A stretch of 64,000 bases of DNA, taken from positions 1,612,001 through 1,676,000 of the forward strand of contig OX596342.1 of the NCBI GenBank assembly GCA_951394405.1, in the 5' to 3' direction. The translations under genes were made by a program, and so were the position numbers. Positions 21,931-32,999 of the stretch are shown here, in pieces (position 1 is the stretch's first letter; the number at the start of each line of letters is the position of its first letter). The stretch comes from Coprinellus micaceus. Taxonomy: Eukaryota; Basidiomycota; Agaricomycetes; Agaricales; Psathyrellaceae. The notes under the pieces were generated by a model that saw only the letters and a program-made list of their open reading frames with translations, did not search any database and had not been told where the DNA came from.

Positions 21931-23785
21931 ATGAACAGCAAGCTATACAGCCATCCTCTCTTCACGCAACACGCAGAACTGCTGTCCCCTGATGAACGTG
22001 TCTCTCTTTCGTACCGTCGGGCAAAACTCGTTGTGCAGACTTACAGTATGTTGCGGGTGCCTGTCCGGGGTTGACCTTTCACTGAAAGAATGCCCAGGGT
22101 TGTCCGCCAACGACATACAATTCTGCTCCCCGCGGTACTGGGAAATGATGATGGACCCTATCTGCGCGTCGGACATCGCGATGTTCACCATTCTCGCTGC
22201 ACACGTCGGCCTGACGATTGGAACTCTGTCCCGACATCTCAAAAGGCGCTCCGATTTCCGGCCGCTCGTTGAGCGTCTCCTTCGATTTGACACCGTCGGC
22301 ATCTATCTCTTGTCAGAAAGAGGACATGGACTCGACGCCTTTAACATCGAGACCACGGCAACGAGGACTGCTGATGGGTTCATCCTCAATACACCACGCG
22401 AGGAAGCTGCCAAGTAAGATGAATTACTTGGGTCTGCAATGAGTCTGGACTGACAATGGCTCAGGTTTATGCCTGCATCCACACCGTTGTTTGGTATCCC
22501 CAAAGTCGCGCTGGTCATGGCACGCCTAGTTGTGGAGAACGAAGATCGAGGATGTCGCTTCTTCGTCGTCCCGATCTGCAACGAACATGAAATGTACCAA
22601 GGCGTTCGCTCGACGCGTCTACCACCCCGTAGCGGCACATGTCCCCTCGACTTCTCCATCACCTCATTCGACCATGTCTTATTACCACCCACCGCCATTG
22701 TCTCCTCCGATATCCACGACCTCGCTGCCCCGGCCCGCGGACTGGAGTCATGGTGGGATGAAATTTGGCGAATCCAACTTGGCACTCTCGCTGTTCCCGC
22801 ACCCTGGGTGTCGGCTCTGAAGTCAGTAGCTTTCATCGGTGGCACCTATTCTTCATGGCGCTGCATACTCGGCAAGAACAATCGACCGACGCCCATCCTT
22901 TCGTTCCGCACACAGCAGTGGCCAGTGGCTCATGCTACTGCCACCGGGTTGGTCATGGACGCCTGGTACCCAGTTGTCGTGAGACAGGCTCTTGAACAGA
23001 GAGACCCTCGAATTCGACATGCACTTTCCGTCATCGCCAAGACCACGATCTGCAGACACTTCCAGAGGTGTGTGTCCGAGGTCTCCGAACGATGCGGAGC
23101 CCAGGGGACCTTCGATCAAAATTATATGGCGAGAATAGAGGTTAGCGCCCTCTGATTGATCATGAAGGTGCTCCTATACTCACCACCTCTGACTTAGAAT
23201 GATGGGAAGGGTGTCATCATCGCAGAAGGCGACGTCTTGACTCTCTGTATTCGTCTATTCTCGGAGTTGGTCCAGGAGCGCTATACCATCCCTCTCCCTC
23301 CGCCCTCCGACTCGTTACTGGCTGCGCACGCCAACGCCCTCCTCAAAGAGAACATCGACCTATTCAACGCCCTCGGTGGGAATCACCGGAGCGAGGCCTT
23401 CAACTCGGTCATCCTACCCCAGTCACAAGCAGTCATCGAGGCTATCGGGCAGGCACTTGCGTATTCAGAAGCGGTTCGGGCAGGCGTTCCCCAACCTATC
23501 CTTGACGTATACCAGTGCGCAGTCGTCCGCCAAGACTCGGCTTGGTATTCGGAGGAAGGCCACCTTTCTAGAATGCAGCAGCGTATGCAAGACGACAAGG
23601 CGCTGACGGCGTTCCTGCCTGGGCTGTCGATGTACCTCGACCAGCTGAGTATCGAGAAGTACGTCACCGCACCTATCGTCTCGGATGCCTCTTGGAAGGC
23701 ATACCTCCCAGAACTGCCTTCATATGATGGACACGCGTACTACAGCGACTGGAGTGAGTCGTCGCATGTGCTCGCCATGCTGTAG
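21931..23785 (+). CDS. Acyl-CoA oxidase / acyl-CoA dehydrogenase-like flavoprotein
   Basis: FAD protein of the acyl-CoA oxidase fold, expected in alpha,beta-oxidation of an acyl-CoA or acyl-ACP-type substrate. Exon 1 starts MNSKLYSHPLFTQH and is followed by GLSANDIQFCSPRYWEMMMD, the family's N-terminal helical part. The middle domain reads GIYLLSERGHGLDAFNIETT and GFILNTP. The flavin-binding half includes FRTQQWPVAHATATGLVMD. The usual CGGHGY loop is changed to RCGAQGTF, and the catalytic-Glu region reads IIAEGDVLTLCIRLFSEL. The C-terminal domain ends SHVLAML; no SKL-type peroxisomal signal is present, so the location is unclear. Divergently transcribed from the MCT transporter. Confidence 0.82.
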
Positions 23786-24713
23786 CCAAAACGCCGAAAC
23801 TTCGACCATTCATAGACATTATTCCGACCCCCTATGCGCCTTATGTTTGTACTTACCTAGCACGATGTACCAGAGTAAACCCTGGCTGTACTATTAGCTA
23901 CGGCTATAGACGAACCGTTCCGAACCAACGATCGACCATCAGAAGATTAAGCTCTCGGTCCTGAGAGCATCTGTGAGTCGTTCGTGTCGGGCCCCACGGA
24001 CATCTATATTTCATCCATACAAGCAAAGTCCCTCTAAATCCAAAAGGACAGCTGCTCTATTGCCGGAACTTCTTCGCCGTTTATCATGCCTAACCTAGCA
24101 GCGAAGCTGGAAGGCCAGCGGGAGATGAAAAGCGCACCATAGAGTCGGACAAGGATTGCAACATTCAGGTTCATCGTAGCACATGAACATGTCCAGAGCA
24201 CCTCATTTCGATACCCGAATGACAAGAACCCTAGGTAGAAACATGAGCGATAGTCATAGAAGTTGCCCTCCCATACGAACGAACGCTTTCTGAGCTTGTT
24301 TTGCACTCACCGGTTGACACTGAGAAGGCACAAAGCCACCGGATTCCGTTACGCTTCGGCGACAGTTGCGGGAAGATCACATACATACTGAGCTCGTCGA
24401 GACTCGACCGTGAGCGAGGCCAAAGCGAGGCAGCATGAGATCCGTTATATTACCTCCTTTCTGCCCAGGAAGTGTGGACCTGTCAAATAAAAAAAATGGG
24501 GTTACCGAAGTCGACAACGCCTCTGAGAAGGAACTGATTGTCAAGGGCGGAGAAACAGGGAGAAACCAGGGTCAGGACCAAAATTCCTAATGAAATGTAG
24601 GGCCATGGTACATTGCACAAGAAAAGCCGTCGGTCGGGCCACAGCGGATACACTAAGCCTCGCAGAATACGCAACCCAAGGAGTATGTGGAAGTGGAGAC
24701 CAGGAAGACGGCG
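23786..24713. other. Intergenic between two convergent genes
   Basis: The acyl-CoA oxidase-like gene (plus) and the UBR7-like gene (minus) converge here. Two hydrophobic open stretches on the minus strand (24034-24306, 24483-24674) look superficially like membrane segments but lack consistent splicing or a family match. Confidence 0.4.
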
Positions 24714-26258
24714 TTATGTACGCGTTCCGCCCCTTTTCATGGCTTCTCTGAGGGAATCGAAGTAGTGTTTGATATCAGCTTCATTTACGACCTTGCCTTC
24801 TTGCGCAAAAGGTTGCAGATATGCCTTCAGACCATCCCTAAATACAAGGAGAGGTCAGGGGGCTCGTCACCGGAGCCTTAGAGATAAGCGTCAACGAACC
24901 TCATAGCGTTATAGGCGTGGATACTGTCTATGACCTTATCACGAGGAAGGCGTTCAAAAGCACGCATCCCAAGCTCGTCCAAGGTCAATCCTGCGCCAAG
25001 ATTAGCCTGTTGACCTGTCAGACAGACAAAGATAACACGCCTGAATCGGGGTCGGGTGGTGGCTCGTACGTGTCCTCTTCTTCGAGAAGGTACCGATGTT
25101 CTACCAGAAAGCCTTTGCACTGCGGAAGGGTGAGATCTTGTGGTAACGCAGACTTGGGAAATACGTTACCTCATTGCAGTTACACCAACGACTCCGGAAT
25201 CCGTCAGTCAAGAATACGTCTCCAGTCCCCAGTTCGGGGGCTGTGAAGGCCTTTTGTGCGAGAGGATGAGCGGGTGGAGCCAGACACTTGACGGATCCTC
25301 GAGGTCGCTTGGCTTCTGGAACATCAGTATCTGGCGAAGGGAGACGGCGTTTAGAGCCTGTGTTCAGCGTTTCCTCATCGACGATGACGTGATCTTCCTG
25401 GGACTCTGAGGATACGACCCCGATGCGTTGCCAGCTCGCTTCCGGGGTATCTCGTGCGACCATGATTGCCCCAGGCGATCCGGCGTATTTCTTTAAGATA
25501 GGGATCTTTGAGACGCAGCCACCACACACGAAGGTATCGTAGTCCTCTGCAGAGACGAGGGGCGGCGGCAGACCATTGCTGGATGAGTCCGACTGAGCAT
25601 CTGCATTATCTGCGACGGGCTCTGGCGTTGGTTCTCGTGAGCTGGGTCGCTCTCGCAAGTTGCAACATGACTCGTGGAACCAATCCTACAATTCCCTTGT
25701 CAAATCCATGGCAGAGGATGCCGAGAGCGTGGTGGGACAAACCTCGCAAACTAGACATTGTATCATCGCCTCTCGCTCTTTATTTGGGTCGTATGGCCTA
25801 CTGCATCTGCAGAAGACGCCTTTGAAGTTCTGACCGTATTTGTTCAACTCGTTTTCTGGATGTTGGCCCTTTTCGAGCGTACAGGCGTGAGTTATGCTTG
25901 ATGTGGGACAGTCGCATCGAAATCCACGCTTCGGAAAGCTGATGAGCACGTCAATTCAGTTGGAATTCCGAGGGCACGCCGTCTTACAGCTCAACTTGCT
26001 CATGATTGGTATGACAAGCTATTGAACAAGCCGAACAGATTCCCCGAGGTTCTGGGCACGTCAGGCAGAGATACACCGCTTGCCTTGAGTATAGTTAGCT
26101 CCAGAGATATCTGAATTGGGCGATATGAACCTGATATATCCCAAGGCGTGGGTGCATTGCGAGAATTGGTGGGGTAAAGCCAGCGCTGCCTCACGAACAA
26201 GTTCGTCCTGCGATTCGAGATATTCGAATAATGTTGCCTCTGAATTCGCGTCCTCCAT
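24714..26258 (-). CDS. UBR7-type E3 ubiquitin ligase (UBR box plus PHD finger)
   Basis: Likely nuclear ubiquitin ligase that reads histone tails. Spliced reading gives MEDANSEATLFEYLESQDEL, then the UBR box CTHALGYIRQAVYLCLTCPE, ICSACSIACHTNHEQVEL and FPKRGFRCDC, with its Cys/His ligands. A PHD-like finger follows: VFCRCSRPYD ... IQCLVCE, spliced to DWFHESCCNL, and closing with FVCGGCVSKI. A charged linker (SKRRLPSPDTDVPEAKRPRG) may hold a nuclear localisation signal. The C-terminus, RWCNCNE/CKGFLVEHRYLLEEEDTY, GLTLDELGMRAFERLPRDK and, after a last splice, LKAYLQPFAQEGKVV, is diagnostic of UBR7. It ends MKRGGTRT. Conserved housekeeping gene, complete. Confidence 0.9.
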
Positions 26259-26710
26259 ATCCCTGCGCTTCTGGAGCCTACAAAGGAGGAAAGAAGATGG
26301 TCGAGGTCAGGGTGGTCGTTGCGGTTGAAGTCAGGTTGAGCGCGACTCGGCGCGTGGTGAGTCTGGTTCACCAGGGGTGACACCAAATTTGGAAGGATAT
26401 TCCCTGGGTCACGGGAACGGCAGGCAAGCCGATTTTAAGCTCCGAACCGGCGGTCCGAATCAGGGGCTAGCATCCTGATTGACGCTCACCTCTTCCGCCT
26501 CCCTCCATCACCGCCTGGACAAGGTTTCGCTGTAGTGGGCTCGGGTATCAGGTGAACATTCTGATACAAACGACTATCGTGTTGTCCCTTGTCCCTAACG
26601 GGCGTTTACTCAGTGAAAATCTCGTATTCCGAACTGAACCCTCGGAAAGTTACCGGAAGCCAACCAGTTTTGATATAAGCTTGGAGGCAACCTTGTCTAA
26701 CGATAACATA

Positions 26711-29036
26711 ATGGCGAACACTCCTGCGAGCCTGGAAGATAAAATGAAGAAGGGACCTGACCCGATCCTCCTGACCCTCTTTGCGAATCGCTTCATGAGC
26801 GTCGCAGAGGCAATGGGTCGGTCCCTGCAGCAGACCGCGATCAGCACCAATATCAAGGAGCGATTGGACTTCTCTTGTGCCCTCTTCGCCCCAGATGGTG
26901 ACCTTGTTGCCAATGCGCCTTTCATTCCCATTCATTTGGGTTCGATGAGCTTGTGGGTGTGCTCGTTCCTTGAGGTATCCAATCTGGCTGACCTATGACG
27001 TAGCGCGGTACGATACCAGATGAAACTGCACAGTGGTACCTTGAAAGAGGGGGATGTTCTCATGACGAACTCACCTCATGCAGGAGGATCGTATGTACCT
27101 ATTAATTTACTTGAAGTCGAACTAATAATGGTTCATTAGTCACTTACCCGACATCACGATTATAACTCCAGTTTTCGATACCCAGACCAAGGAGATCATC
27201 TTCTTCACGGCCTCGAGAGGTCACCATGCGGACATCGGGGGGATCCTCCCGGGCTCGATGCCCCCTACCTCCGTCAGCATCTTTGAGGAAGGAGCCAACA
27301 TCGAGAGCTTCAGGATCGTCGACGGAGGGGTCTTTAACGCCAAAGGCCTCTACGAGCACATGGTCGAGAAACCTGCTCAGTACCCAGGCAGCTCTGGCTG
27401 CCGAAACATCAGAGATGTTGAGAGCGACCTGAAAGCTGTTAGTCACAACTTTCAACCCTCCTTTGCTTACACTCGGCTCAACTCGTCGGCAGCAAATCGC
27501 AGCAAACCACAAAGGCATTCAGTTGATCCACGCCAGTGCGTATTCGAGCTAGGGTCGCGTGCCTAGCCTCTACTGACCCCCACTTGACCTGCGCAGTCGT
27601 CGAAGACTACGGTCTCGAAATCGTCCAAGAATACATGTTCCACATCCGAAAAAATGCCGAAATGTCTGTCCGAAACCTCCTCAAGGACGTCGCCAAACGT
27701 GCGGGAACAAGCGTCCTCTCCGCCGTTGACTATCTGGACGATGGCTCACCGGTGAGTAGATAAGACAGGCGAGATGATTACCCACTGAATTGGCTCTGTA
27801 GATCCAACTTCGCGTGGAAATCGACGAAGAAGATGGATCCGCGGTTCTGGACTTCGAGGGGACGGGATTCGAAGTGAGGGGAAACCTTAACGCCCCTATT
27901 TCGGTGGTTCACTCGGCCGTCATCTATTGCATGAGAGCGATGCTTGATTTGGACATTCCTTTGAACGCGGGGTGCTTGGTGCCGCTGACTAGTACGTGGC
28001 TTCTTCGACTGCTATAGGAATGCCGCTCAGTACCCAGGGTACATTTCCCAGTTCACATCCCTAAAAAGTCGCTCCTTTCCCCATCCCGAACGGCCGCGGT
28101 GTGTGGCGGGAATGTCTTGACCTCACAGCGTATCGTGGACGTCGTACTGAAGGCGTTCCACGCATGCGCAGCGAGCCAAGGGTGTACCAAGTATGTTGGG
28201 CCGGTTTACTGTCGCCCTCTCCAAACTGATCATTATTCATTCTCGACAGCAACCTCACTTTCGGTGCCGGTGGCAAAGATAAAGACGGGAAGAACATCAC
28301 AGGTTGGGGCTACTACGAGGTTTGTCCGGTTCGAGGGCTATTCAATTACCCTTCTAATACTCACGAACTTGCTACCCCCAGACAATCGCTGGCGGTTCTG
28401 GAGCAGGGCCAGGGTGGCACGGAACAGACGGTGTCCACACTCACATCACGAACACGCGCATTGGCGACGTCGAGATCCTGGAGCGCCGCTACCCCGTCAT
28501 GATCCACCAATTTGGACTGAGGAAGGGCTCCGCTGGTCTTGGAAAGTGGCACGGAGGAGAGGGTGTGGTCAGAGAGATCGAGTTCTTGGAGGGAATGCAA
28601 GTGTCTATCCTCTCCGAGGTCCGTGCCTTCATTCCATGTCAAATTTGCTCTATTACTGACGATATTGCTGGGCACACAGAGACGCACAAGACAGCCGTAC
28701 GGTATGGAAGGTGGCGGGCCCGCTGCCTCAGGCCGCAACACTTGGATTAAGAAGTACCGCGCAGAGGACGGGGACCTTCCCGAGGACCAGTCCCCGGACA
28801 GCCTAGACACAGTACGCGAGATAAATATTGGGGGCAAAGCGACGATTTGGATGGGCAAGGGCGACAAACTGAAGATTGAGACTCCGGGTGGAGGTGCGTG
28901 GGGCTTGGCGGACGAGGAAATCGAGGAGAGGGTGAAGGAGCTGAGGAATCTGCATCATTCGGATAATGCGGGTGCATGGGAGCCGAGAGGGAGTATAGCG
29001 GAGCGGGCGGCTGCTCAGGCTGCTTTCGGGCCTTGA
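26711..29036 (+). CDS. Stand-alone hydantoinase B / oxoprolinase B-type protein
   Basis: Corresponds to the HyuB (C-terminal) half of 5-oxoprolinase, an ATP-dependent enzyme family that opens cyclic amides. The spliced protein starts [20 protein letters not shown] and continues [125 protein letters not shown] and [14 protein letters not shown], all HyuB hallmarks. It ends [12 protein letters not shown]. At least eight exons. The normal fungal enzyme is a fusion of about 1,300 residues; the HyuA (ATPase) half is not found upstream, so this is a HyuB-only gene. The start could lie further upstream in the same frame (26552). Convergent with the F-box gene, 77 bases apart. Confidence 0.88.
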
Positions 29037-29113
29037 TCCAGAGGAGAGGCGTAGTGTGTGGTGTACAATATAGGATCGGCGTGGTGTTACTTTGACAATG
29101 AGGCCACCGTAGG

Positions 29114-30487
29114 TTATGGTCCGACAAGGGCAACGACCCCTTTGGAGAATTTCGCCAGGACACGCCCGTTGATGTCCTCCACCACAACAGGATTGACCGC
29201 CCAACGCGATGATTTAAGCCACTCCTTCACCCAGGTATTATCTTGAAAGGGGGCGACTTTGAAACTCTCCATTACTCGTATGGTCCGCAGATCTGGGAGG
29301 ATCTTCGTCCAAGCGAGGGAGACGCACTCGTGAATCACGAAGTAGTTGAACGTGGGTTCCAGATAGAGCGCCAAGGTGTTGACGTTTCGCAATCTGAATC
29401 CGACCATATCGAACCATGCAAGTTTCCTTTCGATCAACTTCCCATCGACGGCAATTTGGACCTCCCGTACCTGGGGGCAGGATCTGTTAATTTCTTGGAA
29501 TATGGATCGCATGAGCCTAGCAGGATAGGGGCCCTCTCTATAATCGCTTCCTTCAGGTGTCGGTACCAAACACAGTGCTTTCACCCCTTGGCAGTGCACA
29601 GACAAGAACTGCAGGACTGCGTTCAGGTCGCGCCCCCACCCAGGAAGCGGAAACATGACGGTCTCCAATTTAGGTAATGTTCCAGCAGGGAGGTCTTGAA
29701 CTTCCTGGATTGTTTTAAATCCAAGGTGCCGGATGGAAGTGGGAGCGTGAGTGATAACCGGTGAGCAATAGATGGCGCTGATTGCAAAGGTTTCCAGGTT
29801 CGGGTGAGCTCGCGTGAAGTCGCACATACTCGACCCTTTGGCCTCCACTTCATCCACCCACATGGGCAGATCCAGGTACAGATGTTTTAACGTGGGGGGT
29901 AAGGCATGGAAAAAGCGGAGTGGATCGCCGTCACAAAAAGGACCTAGAGCAGTCACCGAGGCTTCGAGCCGGGCGAGATTGGGCAGTGATTGACACATCT
30001 GAGCGATGGACTTGAAATGGGCCATGCGTTGGGACTTTGAGGCTAAAACGGTCAAGTTGCGAGGGACGATGTACAACGCCTGGACGAAATCACCGAATGC
30101 AAAGCCTGTTGATGCTTCCACCTGTGTGACGGTTTCAATCAACGACCTCAGCTGGGATGTTTCTTCAATGATTATGGTCCGGTACGCCCAAGGTGTGGCC
30201 AGTTTGTTCCATCGGCGGCATACTTTGAGGAGGGACGTCGTTCCTTTCTGAATGTATCATTGGTTTCGCGGGCCTGTGAGGAATAGTCAATAACTCACAA
30301 ATGCTTCAACATCATATATGTTGCATGTTCGCTCGAGGGGGGTTCCTTGAGGTTTGAACGTGAGGGGCTTGTATTGGCGACCCGGAAAGCAGGGTGAAAG
30401 CCGAGAAGAGTCGGGTTCCGGCATTTCGACCGCCAGTTGAAATATCATACTCCATATCTCGTTTGGAAGGTCTTGAGTAGAAGGCAT
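29114..30487 (-). CDS. F-box protein
   Basis: Two exons. The N-terminus MPSTQDLPNEIWSMIFQLAV is a typical mushroom F-box, and LLKVCRRWNKLATPWAYR follows after the intron; together these would bind Skp1 in an SCF ubiquitin ligase. The remaining about 350 residues are leucine-rich and show loosely repeated segments (LPNLARLEASV, LPPTLKHLYLDLP, HPNLETFAISA, LPKLETVMFP), suggesting an irregular leucine-rich-repeat-like substrate domain. The start at 30487 was preferred over an upstream in-frame ATG (30577) because it puts the F-box at the very N-terminus. The substrate is unknown. A CRE-like palindrome lies 95 bases upstream. Confidence 0.8.
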
Positions 30488-30581
30488 ATCCAGACGAAGA
30501 ATCAGAGGCTTGGCTGCCGGTGAGACGATGAGTGAGGTTGAAAGGCAGCTAAGAAAAACCATGGGATTCGTCACCAAGTGT

Positions 30582-30591
30582 GTGACGTCAC
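30582..30591. promoter_or_regulatory. CRE-like bZIP palindrome upstream of the F-box gene
   Basis: GTGACGTCAC, a perfect 10-base palindrome containing the TGACGTCA core bound by CREB/ATF-type bZIP factors. It is 95 bases upstream of the F-box start codon. Function is inferred from sequence only. Confidence 0.4.
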
Positions 30592-31125
30592 GCAGAGACC
30601 GTCACACCTCACCAGCACTATCGTACGGAGCTGCTGAGGCCAGCAAGGAGCATGAACTAAAGATTCTCAAGAAATGGGGGATAGGGAGCACCTGTCTATG
30701 AAGGCAGAGAAGCGGCCATACTCTCCAGTCAATCTTACGACCTAATATTACTGTGGAGCCTGAGGATACCATTACCAAGGTCGCCCACGGTGCAGCTCAA
30801 GTTCGCTTGAAAGTGGAGGTTTCGTGGCAATAAACCGAATGGTTAAATGGTACAACAGTTCTGTGAGCTTCAGGGGACATGAATCCACCCCGGGAGTCCA
30901 AAAAACCTCTCCTATCCTCGCTCAAGCAGCTAGACGCCCATTTAGCGCCGGGTGGTTTGGGTGACCCTGGGCACGTGTACCATTCAGATTCTCCTTTTCT
31001 CAGAAAACCCTACAAGTATCCACCCTACCAACAGTACCAACTCTTCTTCCGTCGCGAGCTCGGTATGTCGATGACTATTTAGCGTTCACGATCCATATCC
31101 CATCCGGGCTTTCAAGAGGCGAGGA
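30592..31125. other. Intergenic region
   Basis: Nothing recognised. The right edge leads into the decayed MYND copy. Confidence 0.4.
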
Positions 31126-31628
31126 ACTTGGTAAACTGGAAAGGATATGTGCCGGCTGCTACTCCGCTGACGACTGCTCGCAATTCTGCTCAAAGTCCAA
31201 GGGGACGTACTACTGTTCGAGGGCCCGCCAAAAGCGTGCCTGCCAGGAGCGGCAATCTTCGAATGCAACCCCGAGAACAAGCCCATCCAATCCTACAATC
31301 GCCTCGTCAAGGGTGTACAAGAGGATCGAATTCCTACCGACCTCCAGACCAGGGAAGACTTTAGCTTCAATCGTGCGGACCAGAGCCCAGAGTCCGGCTG
31401 CGATGGCTTCCGGTGACTATTTGGTCTCTACATCGGGATGATCAAGTCTTTGGAGGTCCCGGCAGAGACTCTCGATAGGTGGCGAAAAGAAGGGACCCTA
31501 CTCCAGGGAATTAAAAGTGTTGTCGAGGAGAAGCTTCCGGACCCAAACGGCTGTAGATTGTACTACCCCTGGCTCTTATGAAATGAATTCGTCCTGGATC
31601 GCTCTCAGCCGATTCCACGCTACTGAAG
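31126..31628 (+). pseudogene. Decayed MYND-finger paralogue (copy 4)
   Basis: Conceptual translation across frames matches MYND paralogue 1 nearly end to end. One frame reads CAGCYSADDCSQFCSKSKG...YYCSRAR; a second gives IFECNPENKPIQSYNRLVKG, IPTDLQTREDFSFNRADQSP, LFGLYIGMIKSLEVPAETLD, RWRKEGTLLQGIKSV, YYPWLL and NEFVLDRSQPIPRY. It is broken by a frameshift after the finger, by in-frame stops within FR*LFGL and WLL*NEF, and by loss of zinc ligands (CSREC has become CSRAR). It lies about 20 kb from the live copies and on the opposite strand. It ends at the same point as the short paralogue at 10028-10549. Confidence 0.82.
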
Positions 31629-31736
31629 TTAATCACGACAGGCCATCCATTCCACTTCTTCTACCACAGAGGATACCTCGTTTTTACTTTCGATCGTTTA
31701 TCCGTTCCATGTAAAGTAGGTCTGGACCGGCTACTT

Positions 31737-32791
31737 TCATGGCTGCATAGATCGTCGCTCTCCCCCTCGCCTTCCTCGAAGTGTATCGTCCCGGACTGTC
31801 GCCTGCGAGTCAAAAAATTCCCCCTTGAGGTGGTCCTTGATTGATTTCTCCAGCCTGGCACCCTCCAGGCTGAAGTCTTGTACTACGACGTTGCCAATTG
31901 CCCTGTTGCAGTGACTACACGCTACGTCCTGCCGATCGGGCCCAGATGCCGTGTGCAGGGTAGCAGTTGTCAAATCAGTTCCGTAGCACGATCTTACGCA
32001 CTTGCCACCATTTACTGTGAAGAGTATCGGTGATGGTATACTTTTGCTCTTGGCTGCCAGGTCAAGGATACGGGCTGATATCTCCAAGCCTAATCCCGAA
32101 GTCAGAGCTTCGAACGTGGTGTCGCAACTTGGAGTCCCCCAGTTGGTGATGAGTGTTTTGTAGCCCTCCATTAGCCAATGGGCTACCCTATATTTTCTCG
32201 CCAGGACGGTTCTCTCAAGTGTTCCGAAGCTCATGGCGGACATCTCCTTGATAGCGTAGGCGCGCACCTAGGCACTCGTGGCGTGAGGATGGAGGCCCGT
32301 TCAGGTTCTGCGTATGGTGGGCATACCTTCGCCATCTCCCAACGCGTTGACAACTTCAAGACCGCGATCCAATCTTGCTTCGACCTCTCACGCGCTGGTA
32401 AGAAATAACTACGCCTGCTGGTAAACGGGAGTACACTCTGATGGACCAGATCTCGACGCTTACGGAGACGGGTAGAGGACCTCCAGCAAGCTTTCAAATT
32501 CCGGCTTTGTGCAGGACGGGAGGACGATAGGGCTAGCGTCGGACTGCCCCTCGATACTATCACTCGACTGAGGCAGTGCGAACATATCTTGGAATACGGT
32601 TGAGCTCCGTGTGAAGCCATGGCGGGGTACTCGGTAGAGTTTATCCTCCACCTGATTGACACAATAGAAACAAGTATGAGTGTAATTTCCAACGTTAAAT
32701 GCGCGGCGCGTACCTTGAAAGTCACCAGTTCATAGTAGTGTTCTCGGGAATGCGTTTCTGCGGACAGTTGAGAGGTGGTGGGCGACGCCAT
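31737..32791 (-). CDS. BTB/POZ domain protein
   Basis: Mushroom BTB/POZ family. Spliced exons give MASPTTSQLSAETHSREHYY, then VEDKLYRVPRHGFTRSSTVF and QDMFALPQ, the BTB core. KPEFESLLEVLYPSP follows, then DWIAVLKLSTRWEMAK joined to VRAYAIKEMS. The C-terminal half, RTVLARKYRVAHWLMEGYKTL, is the usual helical extension of this family. It has a CxxC-like pair (ACSHC) near the end and finishes RRSMQP. Partner unknown. The short 3' distance to the decayed MYND copy is unremarkable. Confidence 0.84.
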
Positions 32792-32999
32792 GTTGATGAT
32801 CGTCCGTTCATCTGATGCGGTGATGAAGCGAGGAAATAAGCGCCCGTCGGAAGCAATTTCCCACCGTCACTCGCGTGACTGGCACGGGGACAGGGACTGA
32901 GGGTGTTGAAGTAATTATAGAGAGATAACGACGAGAGAATTAACACCAACAGCCTACACTAGAAAGCATCCAGCCCACCCAGCTCTAAAGCATCCTCAT

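Noticed and set aside
22303..22845. Minus-strand frame of 180 residues
   Set aside because: Antisense to the well-supported acyl-CoA oxidase-like exons.
24034..24674. Two hydrophobic minus-strand stretches suggesting a small membrane protein
   Set aside because: The only intron that would join them in order would be about 26 bases, too short for this genome.
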